Part shown: piece by piece, positions 1 to 9,193 of the stretch | Layout: each line of letters opens with the position of its first letter | Numbering within the stretch: the first letter of the stretch is position 1 | Assembly (NCBI RefSeq): GCF_014466955.1 | Contig: NZ_AP023397.1 | Location: 1-60,434, forward strand | Source: Nocardia wallacei | GTDB taxonomy: Bacteria > Actinomycetota > Actinomycetes > Mycobacteriales > Mycobacteriaceae | Reading direction: 5' to 3' | DNA length: 60,434 nucleotides | Translations under genes and position numbers: made by a program | Notes under the pieces: model-generated | The model's input: only the letters and a program-made list of their open reading frames with translations | The model's database searches: none | Told to the model about the DNA's origin: nothing

Positions 1-491
1 GCCTCGGGGGCGTGTATGCGGGTGGTGATCTTGCGTTGCCAGGACACGGCGGTGTCGGCGGGGTGCTGTTCGCTGCTGATCTGGCTGGACGCGGTGATCG
101 TGGCGCGGGTGTTCATCCACGATTCCCAGAGCGGCCGGGGGATCGGGTAGAGCCGGTAGGAATCCGCGGCGCGGGGGGAGAGCAGCGGCCGGGCCCGGTC
201 GCGGGCGGATTCCGGGCCGGTGTCGCCGTCGGCGGGCCGCCAGTCGAACAGGGCGTTCACGGCGGCCAGGGCGACGGCTTCGGGGTTGTTCCGGTCGAGA
301 TCGGTCCACGGGGCCGGCAGGGGCGGAAGCGTCTCGATGCTCGCGCCGGACGGCACACCGGGGCCGTGGTCGTCGTGCTCGCCGAAATCCTCGTGCCCTC
401 GGGAGCAGGCGGCCACGGCCGCGACGGCGAGGGCCAGGGCGACGGCGGCGAGTCTCCGGCGCCTGCGGTGCGGGGTAGGGTTGCGCGTCAT
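1..491 (-). CDS. Lipoprotein of the transfer operon, N-terminal part (gene crosses the window ends)
   Basis: The ATG at 491 overlaps the TGA of the upstream hydrolase gene (ATGA). The first 163 codons run to base 1 and the frame continues without a break from base 60434 to a TGA at 60350, giving 191 aa in total. The N-terminus is basic, then an Ala/Val-rich signal peptide ending in the lipobox VAAC (Cys about 28). The middle (NPEAVALAAVNALF, then LLSPRAADSY) resembles the NTF2-like periplasmic proteins common in actinobacterial type IV secretion operons, so a VirB8/TcpC-like or surface accessory role is inferred, not proven. It is the last gene of the transfer operon. Confidence 0.85.
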   Translation of the reverse strand, partial: MTRNPTPHRRRRRLAAVALALAVAAVAACSRGHEDFGEHDDHGPGVPSGASIETLPPLPAPWTDLDRNNPEAVALAAVNALFDWRPADGDTGPESARDRARPLLSPRAADSYRLYPIPRPLWESWMNTRATITASSQISSEQHPADTAVSWQRKITTRIHAPE

Positions 492-2071
492 TGCTGCTGG
501 CCTCCTGTGGTCGGGGCGGCGGCCGCGACGGCGGCCGATCCGTTGTTCTGGGTGATGTACCGGCGGATGCTGATCAGCTGGCCGCCGTCACTGACTGGGC
601 TTTCCGAAACGGGGGTTCCGAAGGTCGGGGCGTGGATCATCTGGCCGCCTCCGGCGTAGACACCGACGTGTTCGGCCTTGCCGTCGGCACCGAAGAACAC
701 GAGATCACCGGCCTGGGCCTGGGACAGGTCGGCGACCGGTTGGCCTTGTCCCATCTGGCCGGGGTTGCCGGGGTCGCCGGTGTAGTGGGGGAGCTGCACC
801 GCGCCGTGGGTGGCCTGGGCGTAGGCGTAGAGCGTCAGTCCGGAGCAGTCGAATCCGGCGGGGTCGCCGGTGGGGCCGTCGGCATTGCCGCCGCCCCACA
901 CGTAGGGCCGTCCGATCTGGGATCGGGCGGCCGCGACGACGGCCGCGCCGGTGCCGGGGTCTCCGGGCGGGGTCGGCTGGCCTGGGGTGCCTCCGTTGGG
1001 GCCACAGGTGCCGGTTCCGCCGCTGGGCGCTACGCCCTGCAACCGGGTGAACAGCTCGCGGGCCTCGGCCTCGCGCGCCCCGTATTTCCCGCGCAAGTCC
1101 TCGCGGGGCCGCTGGACATCGGCGGCGGCCACGGTGAAATCCTTTGACTGCCAATCGGTTGCGAGCAGGCGTTTGTAGAACTCGGCGGCCGCGTGCGAGG
1201 GGTTCATGATCTCGGCGACGGTGCCGTAGTCCATGCCCGCCTGCTGCTGCATGATCCCGATCGACTTGTGATCGCCGGGGGCTACGCCGTCGTTGGGGTA
1301 CTGCTTCGACTCCGGTACCGCCTCGCTGGCGCGGTTGCGTAGCTCGTCCTCGACCAGGGCGACGGCCAGGGCGATGACGATTCCCTGATCGGGCACGTTC
1401 ATGCTCTTGCCGGTGCTGATGACGGCGACGGCGTTCCGGTCGCGGTAGGAATCCGCGGCGGCTGCCTGCTGATCCGGGTTCGGGCTGGTGCCGGTGCCGG
1501 TCGTGCCCTTGCGGGCCGCTTCGAGGTAGGGAGTCGGGTTGGTCGGCGCGTACTGCTGGATGCGGTCGGCGCTGTTGTGCACCTCGAAATGCAGGTGCGG
1601 GCCGGTGGACTGGCCGCTGTTGCCGGATCGGGCGATGGGTTGGCCGGCGGTGACCTGCTGGCCGACCGAGACCAGCACGCCGCCGGGGTCCATGTGCCCG
1701 TAGACCGTGCTCAGCGGCTTGCCGTCTACGACGTGCGACAGGACCACCCATCCGCCGAATCCGGACACACCAGAGTCCTGGGCGGCGGTGACGGTGCCGT
1801 CGGCGAATGCGTAGACGGGGCTGCCGAGCGGGACGGCGAAGTCAACGCCCTCGTGGTCGGGCCGGTCCGGGGTCTCGAATCCGGAGCCGATCTCGACGCT
1901 GGGGTCTACCGGGTAGGCCAGCGGACCGCTGACGCTGATACCGCCGGTGCTCGGCGAGCACGCGGTGTTCTGCTTCTGCTGTTCGCAGCTCGCGAACAGC
2001 AGCAGTAGGAGCAGGATGACGGCCAGGATCTTGCGCCAATGGCGCAGCAGGACAGCAACAACGGCGGTCAT
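488..2071 (-). CDS. Cell-wall hydrolase, M23 peptidase plus NlpC/P60 (VirB1-like)
   Basis: 527 aa. The N-terminus is a hydrophobic stretch ending LFASC, so it is membrane-anchored or a lipoprotein. Residues about 60-165 are an M23 (LytM) metallopeptidase with the zinc motifs HEGVD and HLHFEVH. Residues about 225-345 look like the helical lytic-transglycosylase-like middle seen in actinobacterial transfer hydrolases (SIGIMQQQ, then NPSHAAAEFYKRLL). Residues about 375-505 are an NlpC/P60 endopeptidase with catalytic FDCSG and EHVGVY. The protein probably opens peptidoglycan locally for assembly of the conjugation channel. The gene lies 3 nt after the VirB4-like gene and overlaps the next lipoprotein gene. 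Confidence 0.9.
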   Translation of the reverse strand: MTAVVAVLLRHWRKILAVILLLLLLFASCEQQKQNTACSPSTGGISVSGPLAYPVDPSVEIGSGFETPDRPDHEGVDFAVPLGSPVYAFADGTVTAAQDSGVSGFGGWVVLSHVVDGKPLSTVYGHMDPGGVLVSVGQQVTAGQPIARSGNSGQSTGPHLHFEVHNSADRIQQYAPTNPTPYLEAARKGTTGTGTSPNPDQQAAAADSYRDRNAVAVISTGKSMNVPDQGIVIALAVALVEDELRNRASEAVPESKQYPNDGVAPGDHKSIGIMQQQAGMDYGTVAEIMNPSHAAAEFYKRLLATDWQSKDFTVAAADVQRPREDLRGKYGAREAEARELFTRLQGVAPSGGTGTCGPNGGTPGQPTPPGDPGTGAAVVAAARSQIGRPYVWGGGNADGPTGDPAGFDCSGLTLYAYAQATHGAVQLPHYTGDPGNPGQMGQGQPVADLSQAQAGDLVFFGADGKAEHVGVYAGGGQMIHAPTFGTPVSESPVSDGGQLISIRRYITQNNGSAAVAAAAPTTGGQQQ

Positions 2072-2074
2072 CGG

Positions 2075-3790
2075 CTAGTCCGTCGTCATGCCGGTATTGG
2101 TGTCGTGAATGCCCAATTCCCGCTCCAGGGGGCTGATCCACGTGCGGAAGGCGATACCGGGCCGGTCCGGGTCGTCGCCCCACTTGGCGATGAATCGGCC
2201 TTTGCCGGGGTGGGGCATGGTGCGGTGCCCGGTGGTGGCCGGGGGCGGCGCGGAGGTCCACGAGAGCAGGCGGGCGCGTTCGCGGTCGGTGTAGTCGATG
2301 AGTCCGGCCTGGGCGTCGATCTCGTAGCCGTTGATGGGCCCGGTGAACGTGATCTTGGATCGGGAGATGAATCCGGTGGCCTTGCCCTGTTCGGTGATGT
2401 CGGCCGATACCTTGCTGAAGTCGGTGACGGTGTGGCTGAAGGTGTGCAGGTCAACGCCATCGGTGCGGTTGGTCCGCGTCATCCGGTCCAGGGTCTTGAT
2501 CTGGCTCGAACCGCCCACGTCGAGCAGCTGGGAAAGCTCGTCCAGGTAGATGCTGGTGACGGCCTTTCGCGCGAATCCGTGGTCAGAGAGCGTCATGCGC
2601 GCCGATACGGCGGCCTGGGCCTCCATGCCGGTGAGTGCGATGATTGCGGCGCGCAGGTCGCGGCCGGAGTGCACGTTGATAATGGACAGGTCGATATCGA
2701 CCATGGCCACGGTGAGATCCAGCCGGGTCGTGGTCTGCCCGTTGAACGCTTCGCCGAACATGCCGACGGTCAGCGACTTCAACGACTGCAACAGCCGGTG
2801 CGTGGTGACGGCGAACTCCGCTGCGCTCGTCGCGGCCACGGCGTAGCGCATGTCCTCGGTCGGGTTCTCCAGCTGCTCGATCAGGTCGGAGATGATCGGC
2901 GGCCGGGCCGGGGAGAACCGCTCGCCCGCGTACAGGTCGGCCAGGGCCGCGCTGATGGCGGTGGACTCGAAATCCTCGAGCGGGGCGCGGCGGCGCAGGC
3001 TCACCAGGGCCTCGATGTTGAACAGCTGCGTTTGCTGCAACTCCGACATGAGCCCCTGGACGGCCGGGTGCCGGTCGGGAAGCCTGCTGATCGCCCATGC
3101 GTAGGCGGTCGGGTCCAGCGGGTTGAGGGTGCCGTGACCGGGCCCAATCTCGATGATCTGGCCGTCTCTGGTGCCGGTTTCCTCGTCGTTGAGCAGTTCG
3201 CACAGCCGCCGGTAGTCCGGCTTGATATCGGCCGGGCAGATCACATGCCGGCCGCTGCCGAGGGCTCCAAGAACCATCTGGCGGCCCAGCGTGGACTTTC
3301 CGAATCCGTTGGGGCCCAGGGTTACTCCGACCGGCGCGGAGATCATCTCGGCGTCGAACCAGGCCATCTGGTCGAAGAAGAAGGGTGCGCCGGTCTCGTC
3401 CTGGATGCCGATGGGCCAGCCGGGGGAGACGAACTCGGTACTGCGGGGGAACGGCCACAGGCCACACACGCGGTTCGTGGTGCCGCGAATCTCGGGCAGC
3501 GGCATCGGCTTCTTCATGTAACCGCCGTAGGGGGCGTAGAAGCCGCGGGGGCTCGGGCGGCGGTCGGCCTGCCAGGGCTGGCGGGCAGCCGAGTAGCTGG
3601 CCCGCCAGACCGCGAGTTCGTGAGCGCGCAGCTTGCGGGCGGCGTTGAACTTGCCCGCGATGCTCATCGACGGCATGGCCTCGCGCAGGTAGGCCACCTC
3701 GTCGGCGGGCATCACCCCGTCGGCCCCGCTGGCGTGGTTCTCCTGCCGGGCCGTCACCCGGCGGGGGAGTAGTAGGCGACTGCCGGACAT
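2075..3790 (-). CDS. VirB4-like type IV secretion ATPase
   Basis: 571 aa from the ATG at 3790, chosen because AAGGAG lies 7 nt upstream; the open frame extends further to 3826 without a ribosome site. Walker A is GPNGFGKST (about 159-167) and Walker B is SIYLDE (about 413-418), in the order expected of the C-terminal ATPase half of VirB4/TraU proteins. The usual VirB4 N-terminal half is not in this protein; the preceding SCO6880-family gene probably supplies it, as is usual in actinobacterial systems. It powers substrate transfer or pilus assembly at the membrane. The gene follows a 94 bp gap with a GCCATATGGC palindrome. Confidence 0.88.
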   Translation of the reverse strand: MSGSRLLLPRRVTARQENHASGADGVMPADEVAYLREAMPSMSIAGKFNAARKLRAHELAVWRASYSAARQPWQADRRPSPRGFYAPYGGYMKKPMPLPEIRGTTNRVCGLWPFPRSTEFVSPGWPIGIQDETGAPFFFDQMAWFDAEMISAPVGVTLGPNGFGKSTLGRQMVLGALGSGRHVICPADIKPDYRRLCELLNDEETGTRDGQIIEIGPGHGTLNPLDPTAYAWAISRLPDRHPAVQGLMSELQQTQLFNIEALVSLRRRAPLEDFESTAISAALADLYAGERFSPARPPIISDLIEQLENPTEDMRYAVAATSAAEFAVTTHRLLQSLKSLTVGMFGEAFNGQTTTRLDLTVAMVDIDLSIINVHSGRDLRAAIIALTGMEAQAAVSARMTLSDHGFARKAVTSIYLDELSQLLDVGGSSQIKTLDRMTRTNRTDGVDLHTFSHTVTDFSKVSADITEQGKATGFISRSKITFTGPINGYEIDAQAGLIDYTDRERARLLSWTSAPPPATTGHRTMPHPGKGRFIAKWGDDPDRPGIAFRTWISPLERELGIHDTNTGMTTD

Positions 3791-3884
3791 ATCGCGTCTC
3801 CTTGGTATAGGGCCGCTATGGGCCATATGGCTAATCGGGTCGGGGTGATCTGCGGGGATTGCGGTGTTCGCGCTGGCTGAGGGG
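3791..3884 (-). promoter_or_regulatory. Gap with ATATGG palindrome inside the transfer operon
   Basis: This 94 bp gap is the largest among the adjacent ATPase-region genes. It contains AGCCATATGGCC (3821-3832, either strand) within TATGGGCCATATGGCTA, matching the core of the palindromes found near parA, the recombinase gene and vapBC. It could be a ParB/KorB-type operator controlling the VirB4-like gene; this is inference. Confidence 0.35.
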
Positions 3885-5360
3885 CTAAGCGGAGAGGATG
3901 TCTGTCACGTCGGTCTCGTCCATGTCGGGGTAGACGCCGATGCCGAGCCCGGCCAGGAACATGGCGGCCTGGTCGCTGAAGCACGGCGCGAACTTGATGG
4001 ACGCGCGCACACCCGCGCCCCGGATGAACGCGGTTTCGTCCACGCCGGATGTGCCGATGGGCACGGTGACGGTGACCAGGATTCCGACGCGGGTCAGGCC
4101 GTGGCCTTCGGCCAGATCCTCACGGGTGGCGGCGATGTCGTCGTAGCGCATCTGCTGGCGGGCATCGACCAATCCGCGCTTGCGGCGCTGCACGGCGGCG
4201 AAGGCGTCGCGGTAATCGCCGTCGGTGATCTCGATGGCGTCTTGCGGGCGGTAGGGCCGGTAGATCATGGTCACGCGCTTGTAGGGGGCGCGGTAAGTCG
4301 GCGCGAGCAGCTGCGCCAACACGTCGTCCTCGATCGGCTGCACGGGGTAGTCCCAAGCTCGGAAGGTAAAGCTCTTGCCGGAGTCGTGCAGGTAGTAGCT
4401 GTGTTCGGGGTCGTGGTAGGTCGGGCCCGCGTCGTTCCAGGTGATGCCGGGGTCACCGTCCAGGGCCATGGCCTCGTCCAGCATCGGCCCGGCCGCCGGG
4501 TTGAACGCGGCGTGTGTGAAGGCGATGACCTCGCCGACGGTGGCGAAGGTGGCGAACAGGCCCGCGCCGGCGGCCGCGTCGGTCAGCTCCTCGAGGCGTC
4601 GTGCCACCGATTCCATGCCGGAGCGGAAGTTGCCGGAGCTGTAGCGGAAGGTCACGGCGATGCGCTGGGTGTAGCGGATGCGGTCGGTGGCCAGGTTCTC
4701 GGTGCGGTCGTCCATCAGCTCGAGCACCAGGCCGGGCGCGGACTCGTGGCGGCGCTTGTCGATCTCGACGTTGTAGCGGGCCCCGGTCTCGGGAACGGTG
4801 TCGGTGACCACCGCGATACCGGCCACGTCGCCGAACTCTCCGGCCCGTCGGACGAATTCCCCCCATCCGGCCACCTGCGCGTTGGTAGTGGCCTCGGGCT
4901 GGGTGTCGCGGCCGGTCGCGGAGATGTTCATGACGATGGTGACGGTGCGGTGAACCGGGTTGATCAGTGCGCCGATGTCGTCGCCGGTCATGGGGTCGAA
5001 CAGCCGGTCCAGGGTGATCGGGGAGGCCAGACCGGGCAGGCGGGAGTGTCCGCCGGGGACGTGGGCGAACAGGCCGGTGCGGTACCGGTGCGCCATGCGG
5101 CGGCGGATCGGCAGGCTGCGGGCCCAGGAGATGAAGTAGTCCCCGGCGCTGGTTCCTCGGAATCGGATCATGGACGGGCCGATGAGCAGTACGGCGACGA
5201 CGAGAATCACGATTGCGCCGGTCATCGAATTCAGCAGGTAGGCGGACCCGATCGCCATGGCCATGGCACCGACGGCGGCCATGGACATGCCCGAGGACAG
5301 GCCGGGAATCAGGCCGGTCGATTCTGGTTTGCGCCATCCGGCGTATTTCTGAGATCCCAT
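3885..5360 (-). CDS. SCO6880-family type IV secretion protein
   Basis: 491 aa. Two hydrophobic segments lie at about residues 25-65 (MSMAAVGAMAMAIGSAYLL and AIVILVVAVLLIG), followed by a large soluble domain. The layout and the position directly before the VirB4-like ATPase match the SCO6880 family, the PrgI/VirB3-VirB4 N-terminal component of actinobacterial conjugation and ICE systems. It probably sits at the inner membrane and docks the ATPase. The start ATG has AGAGG upstream. No catalytic motif was seen. Confidence 0.8.
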   Translation of the reverse strand: MGSQKYAGWRKPESTGLIPGLSSGMSMAAVGAMAMAIGSAYLLNSMTGAIVILVVAVLLIGPSMIRFRGTSAGDYFISWARSLPIRRRMAHRYRTGLFAHVPGGHSRLPGLASPITLDRLFDPMTGDDIGALINPVHRTVTIVMNISATGRDTQPEATTNAQVAGWGEFVRRAGEFGDVAGIAVVTDTVPETGARYNVEIDKRRHESAPGLVLELMDDRTENLATDRIRYTQRIAVTFRYSSGNFRSGMESVARRLEELTDAAAGAGLFATFATVGEVIAFTHAAFNPAAGPMLDEAMALDGDPGITWNDAGPTYHDPEHSYYLHDSGKSFTFRAWDYPVQPIEDDVLAQLLAPTYRAPYKRVTMIYRPYRPQDAIEITDGDYRDAFAAVQRRKRGLVDARQQMRYDDIAATREDLAEGHGLTRVGILVTVTVPIGTSGVDETAFIRGAGVRASIKFAPCFSDQAAMFLAGLGIGVYPDMDETDVTDILSA

Positions 5361-5401
5361 CGTGGGCTACCTCTTTCGTGCGGTCGAGAAGTCTTGGGCG
5401 G

Positions 5402-7189
5402 CTAGGTGATCCGGTTGAATGACGAGTCACGCGGCGGGCTGCTGCTGGCGGTGTTGCGGCCGGGCCGAGGGGTCCGTTTCGGGGTGCCGTCACCCCCGCC
5501 GGTGCTGCTGGCCCTGGCGCGCGTGCTGTTGCGGGCGCGGCCGCTGCCCTCCCTCGTCGGTGCGGCTGACTGGTTGCCGGTGCGGGTGCCGCTGGCGCTG
5601 GCGCCGGTGCGGGCGGCGCTGCTGGTGGACGGTGCGCTGGCCGTGCTCGACGTACGGCCGCCGCTGCCGCTGGTGCTGGCCGATCCGGCGGTGCCGCGCG
5701 TTCCGCTCGTGGCTGCGCTGCTGCTGCTCGCGCCGCTGCGGGTTCCGGATGTTGCGCCCTGGCCGCGACTACCGCCGCTGGCGGGTGCCGGGGCCGCGGT
5801 GCCGCTGGCCGATGCCGTCGCCCGGTTGCCGCCACCGGGGGCGGTGCTGCCGCCCGAGCTGCGCGACGGCGGCGGGCCTGTGAGGGTGTGTGCGGCCGCG
5901 CGGCCCATCGCGCCGACGAACGGGATGGCCTTCGCCGCGCCCCGGCCGGCTGCGGCCGCGCCGGTCACGGCCGCGCCTCCGGCTGCCTTCGCGCCTTCCT
6001 TGCCGGTGCTCAGTGCGTTCCGTCCCGCCGATATTCCGGCGCGGCCGTTGCGGATGGTGCCGCGCAACATCGGGGTTCCGGCGTAGGACACGTTCGTGCC
6101 GATCATGTTGACCAGCAGGGGCAGGATGAATGCCGGGGCGACCATGAGGGTTACGGCGGTCACGACATCCGCGCCGGATTCCAGGCTGCGGATCTGCATG
6201 AACGCGACGCCGAAGGCGATGGCGGCAATGGGCTTGAACAGCAGAGCGGCGATGGCGGCGCGGACCAGGGCCCAGAACACCGTTTTGCCGCCGCCGACGA
6301 CGCTGGCCGCGCCCGCGATCGGCAACGCGACGGCCGCGTAGATGATCCAGAACTTCTGCATGACCAGCTGAATCAGCAGTTCCAGGTACGCGAGCAGGCC
6401 GAGGATGCACAGCGCGAGGCTGATCACGTCTTCGGTCTTCAGCCGCTCGTCGCGGCCGGAAAGCGCCGAGGACAGGGCATCGACTACACGGGTGGGGCCC
6501 TCGGGCCCGGCGGCGCTGGTGAAAATCCAGCTGGCCAGGGCGTCACTGACGCCGGAGAGCGCGAGCAGGACCGGGGCGGCCATCGACGCGGCGACGGCCC
6601 AGCGAACCAGGCCGCCGACGGCTTCGGGGGCGGCGTTGTCGCCGGAGAGCATCGCGCGCTGGTAGAGCACGGTTATCAGGGCGATGAGCAGGCCCAGACC
6701 GAGCGCGATTGTCTGGAGGTCGCCGGTCAGGTCGGTCATCTTCTGGACGGCGCTCTGGGTGTTGGAGACATCGACGCTGGTCCCCATGAACAGCTGAATG
6801 ACGTACTTCATGATCCAGACGAATCCGGCGAGTACCCAATCGACCATTGTCGAAAGGATGCTGCTACCTGCGTCTTTCGCGGCTTCTCCGGCGGCCGAGG
6901 AGAGCACTTGGCCGGGGGTCGGGACACAGCCGACGACCGGGATGGAAAATCCGTTGCAGTCGCCGCCGCTCGGCGCGGCCGTGGTGGGCGCGCTCGGCGT
7001 GGTGCTGGGTGCGGGCGTCGTGGTGCTCGGCGCGGTGGTGCTCGGCGTCGCCGGGGCGGTGGTGCTCGGCGGGGCGCTGGGGGTCGTGGTCGTGGGTTGG
7101 GCTGCGGCGGTACCCGCCAACGCGGACAGCATGATCAGCAGGCCCGCGAAGGCGGCTAGTAGGCGGCGGGTGATCACCATTGCGTCCAT
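5402..7189 (-). CDS. VirB6/TrbL-like polytopic membrane protein
   Basis: About 595 aa. The open frame extends upstream to 7822 but that part is frame-shifted shadow of the next gene; real starts are the ATGs at 7189 or 7180. A signal peptide (LLAAFAGLLIMLSALAG, then AAAQP) is followed by a long Thr/Pro/Ser linker (about 30-75), then at least six hydrophobic helices (about 120-380), and a Ser/Gly/Ala/Thr-rich low-complexity C-terminal tail of about 200 residues. This is the usual form of VirB6/TrbL channel proteins in actinobacteria. The gene overlaps the upstream lipoprotein gene by 7-16 nt. Confidence 0.82.
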   Translation of the reverse strand: MDAMVITRRLLAAFAGLLIMLSALAGTAAAQPTTTTPSAPPSTTAPATPSTTAPSTTTPAPSTTPSAPTTAAPSGGDCNGFSIPVVGCVPTPGQVLSSAAGEAAKDAGSSILSTMVDWVLAGFVWIMKYVIQLFMGTSVDVSNTQSAVQKMTDLTGDLQTIALGLGLLIALITVLYQRAMLSGDNAAPEAVGGLVRWAVAASMAAPVLLALSGVSDALASWIFTSAAGPEGPTRVVDALSSALSGRDERLKTEDVISLALCILGLLAYLELLIQLVMQKFWIIYAAVALPIAGAASVVGGGKTVFWALVRAAIAALLFKPIAAIAFGVAFMQIRSLESGADVVTAVTLMVAPAFILPLLVNMIGTNVSYAGTPMLRGTIRNGRAGISAGRNALSTGKEGAKAAGGAAVTGAAAAGRGAAKAIPFVGAMGRAAAHTLTGPPPSRSSGGSTAPGGGNRATASASGTAAPAPASGGSRGQGATSGTRSGASSSSAATSGTRGTAGSASTSGSGGRTSSTASAPSTSSAARTGASASGTRTGNQSAAPTREGSGRARNSTRARASSTGGGDGTPKRTPRPGRNTASSSPPRDSSFNRIT

Positions 7190-7977
7190 CCGACTGGTTG
7201 TGTGGTGTACTGCCCCGCTCGCGGCGTGCGGCCGCCGATGGCCAGGACATCGTTCGCGGTCTGCTCGGTCAGGTACCAATCGCCGTCCTGCCAGATCACC
7301 GAGTAGTCGAAGGTGCCGCCCTGGGCTTCGCCCTGGCGGGGCGGGAACCAGAACTGCACGCGGGTCACGGTGTCGGAGATCGGCTCGGCCTTCCACAGTG
7401 CCGGCCGGGTGATGGTCTTCTGCTGGGCCAGGCAGCTGGGGTTGTCGATATTCGTTCCGCGCTGGTAGGGGGGAAGCTGCGGAGTGAGCCGGTCCCGGTC
7501 GGCGGGCGCGATGACCATCGGCACGGCATCGTTGCTGCCTGCGGTCGCGCCCCAGGTGGCCATCTGGAGCGCCGCGAGCGCCGCGCCGAGGGATGTGCGC
7601 GAGTAGCCGCCGTAGATGCCATCCGCGCGGGTCTTGCTCGGCCCGTCGGTGGTACTGAACGGCAGCGCCGCGCACCGAACGCGCTGCCACATCACCGGTC
7701 CGTCCAGGGCGGACTTGTCCTGCGGCAGAACGGTCCCGCGAACGTCCTTGGCCTGCTCGATCGTCTTCGGCGTCACGTTGGTGCTCGCGACCAGCGGGTT
7801 GCCGAAATTGTCGGTGTACCACTGGGTTTGCTTGAGCGACTTCGCGGCAGCGGGGGGCTGGCCGGGCAGCGTCGGCCCGGTGTTGTCGTCACTGTTCCGG
7901 CTGCACGCGGCGGCGGTGGTGATGGCGACTGCGACGGCCAGGGCTGCGGCGCACACGGCGAGGGTCTTGCGCTTCAT
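7174..7977 (-). CDS. Transfer-operon lipoprotein
   Basis: 267 aa; ATG with AAGGAG 9 nt upstream. Signal peptide with lipobox TAAAC (Cys about 25). The mature part has conserved-looking blocks (MWQRVRCAALPFS, GYSRTSLGAALAA, FDYSVIWQDGDWYL) typical of exported lipoproteins coded beside VirB6/VirB4 in actinobacterial conjugation operons. The DYSVIWQDGDW region resembles an NTF2-like fold, so a VirB8-like scaffold role is possible. Function is not established. Confidence 0.72.
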   Translation of the reverse strand: MKRKTLAVCAAALAVAVAITTAAACSRNSDDNTGPTLPGQPPAAAKSLKQTQWYTDNFGNPLVASTNVTPKTIEQAKDVRGTVLPQDKSALDGPVMWQRVRCAALPFSTTDGPSKTRADGIYGGYSRTSLGAALAALQMATWGATAGSNDAVPMVIAPADRDRLTPQLPPYQRGTNIDNPSCLAQQKTITRPALWKAEPISDTVTRVQFWFPPRQGEAQGGTFDYSVIWQDGDWYLTEQTANDVLAIGGRTPRAGQYTTQPVGWTQW

Positions 7978-8011
7978 ATCGGCGCTCCTTCGGTGAGTGG
8001 TTGAGTAGGTA

Positions 8012-8043
8012 GGGCTGCCGCGCCAACTTCGTTGGCTTGCCTC
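8012..8043. repeat. Dispersed 30-bp hairpin repeat, copy A
   Basis: One of five near-identical copies. Read on the minus strand it is GAGGCAAGCCAAC, the triloop GAA, then GTTGGC and GCGGCAGCCC, forming a 6-bp stem plus weaker outer pairing. It lies about 15 bp after the TAA of the lipoprotein gene at 8058. Other copies are at 22442, 53324, 57244 and 60308. It may be a terminator-like or REP-like element. Confidence 0.85.
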
Positions 8044-8057
8044 GTAATTTGATCTGG

Positions 8058-8654
8058 TTACGTCTGGGGGAGCGCTTCGAGGTCGCCGGGAAGCTCGTCG
8101 TATGCCTTGAGCACGGTCACGTTGTCCTTGGGGTCGGGTAGCTGGATCAGCCAGTTCTCACCGAGCCAGACGAGTTGACGGGTCAGGCCGCTGATCGACT
8201 TGTCCGGCTGCTCGAAAAGGATTTCGACGGTGGCTGAGCTGTCCTTGAAGTCCAGGAACCGGAATCCCCTGATGCGTGGAAGCCTGGAAGGATCGGGCTG
8301 GCCGGTGACCGATACGTTCGCGCGGGCGGCGAGGTAGGCGGTCAGGCCGTTGCCGACGGCGAAGTAGTCGCGGGCGATGGCCCCGAACGCATCGTCCGGT
8401 GCGGTGTCGAGCAGGGTTTGCGAGTCCGCGGCGGCCATGACCGCGCCGTCCATGGTGCGGGGGTAGCGGATTCGGTCACCCCGGCCGGGGGAGGCGGGCG
8501 GCTTCACCGTGCCGTCGGTGATCCAGTCCGCGCCGCGATAGCTGGTGATGGTGAGTGGTTTTCCGGCCTCGTCGGTGCCGCCGCTGCATCCGGCGACGGA
8601 CAGGGCCGCGACGGTGGCGACGAGCAGGGCAGCGACTCGGGTTCGCATACGCAT
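8058..8654 (-). CDS. Transfer-operon lipoprotein
   Basis: 198 aa with AAGGA upstream of the ATG. Signal peptide ALLVATVAALSVAGC, lipobox VAGC (Cys about 23). The mature region contains GDRIRYPRTMDGAVMAA and later QLVWLGENWLIQLP, a pattern seen in exported NTF2-like accessory lipoproteins of actinobacterial conjugation systems. It lies 15 bp after the small membrane protein gene and is followed by hairpin repeat copy A. The specific role is unknown. Confidence 0.75.
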   Translation of the reverse strand: MRMRTRVAALLVATVAALSVAGCSGGTDEAGKPLTITSYRGADWITDGTVKPPASPGRGDRIRYPRTMDGAVMAAADSQTLLDTAPDDAFGAIARDYFAVGNGLTAYLAARANVSVTGQPDPSRLPRIRGFRFLDFKDSSATVEILFEQPDKSISGLTRQLVWLGENWLIQLPDPKDNVTVLKAYDELPGDLEALPQT

Positions 8655-8669
8655 CGGGGGAGTCCTTTT

Positions 8670-8918
8670 CTAGTGCAGCCAGGAGGCGATATCGAACGTG
8701 CGGGCGGCGATGGCGGCGGAAATGAGGATGATCAGCAGTTCTCGCCAGAAATGGGCGATGGTCGCGCCCTCGTAGTAGCGCAGGCCGCCGACGATGATCG
8801 CGGCGAACATCGCGCCGAGGGCGAAGTATCCGGCCAGGCCGATGAGCTGGCCGCCGAGCTTGAGCAGCGGATCGAGCACTTCCGGCGGTAGCTGGTCGGC
8901 CAGGACGACGGTCCTCAC
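8670..8918 (-). CDS. Small two-helix membrane protein of the secretion system
   Basis: 82 aa from a GTG at 8918 that overlaps the upstream stop (GTGA). It has two hydrophobic helices (LIGLAGYFALGAMFAAIIVG, then LLIILISAAIAARTF) with a charged loop between. Size, topology and position match VirB2/VirB3/TrbC-like small inner-membrane subunits. The long open frame reaching 9509 is a shadow upstream of 8918. Confidence 0.7.
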   Translation of the reverse strand: MRTVVLADQLPPEVLDPLLKLGGQLIGLAGYFALGAMFAAIIVGGLRYYEGATIAHFWRELLIILISAAIAARTFDIASWLH

Positions 8919-9193
8919 GAGCCCATGGCCCAGTTGATGATGGTCGCGCCCATCGCGCCGCACCCGATGAGCAGTAGGACACCGCCGAGCCAGCCGAGCA
9001 CGCTGCTGTTCTGCATGGTCCATTTCTGGTAGGCGTAGACGGCTGCACCGCCGAGGAAGGCGGCCAGGCCGACCCACCCGGAGAAGGCCCAGAGCAGGCC
9101 GAGGAACTTCGAGGCGATCTCCTCGAACGGACCGCCGTCGGCGGTCGGCTGGTTCACGGCCAGGACGGCGAGGGCCGTGGTGGTGGGGGTCAT
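8915..9193 (-). CDS. Small membrane protein, pilin/VirB2-like
   Basis: 92 aa; ATG at 9193 with AAGGAG upstream. After a short N-terminus there are two hydrophobic helices (FLGLLWAFSGWVGLAAFLGG and VLGWLGGVLLLIGCGAMGAT). The two-helix layout resembles VirB2/TrbC pilins, though without a clear cleaved leader. It overlaps both neighbours by 4 nt, so it is translationally coupled to the 9190-9921 and 8670-8918 genes. Confidence 0.7.
   Translation of the reverse strand: MTPTTTALAVLAVNQPTADGGPFEEIASKFLGLLWAFSGWVGLAAFLGGAAVYAYQKWTMQNSSVLGWLGGVLLLIGCGAMGATIINWAMGS

Noticed and set aside
5402..7822. 806-residue protein starting at 7822
   Set aside because: Its first 210 residues are Arg/Pro/His-rich shadow of the adjacent lipoprotein; the real start is a signal peptide at 7189 or 7180.
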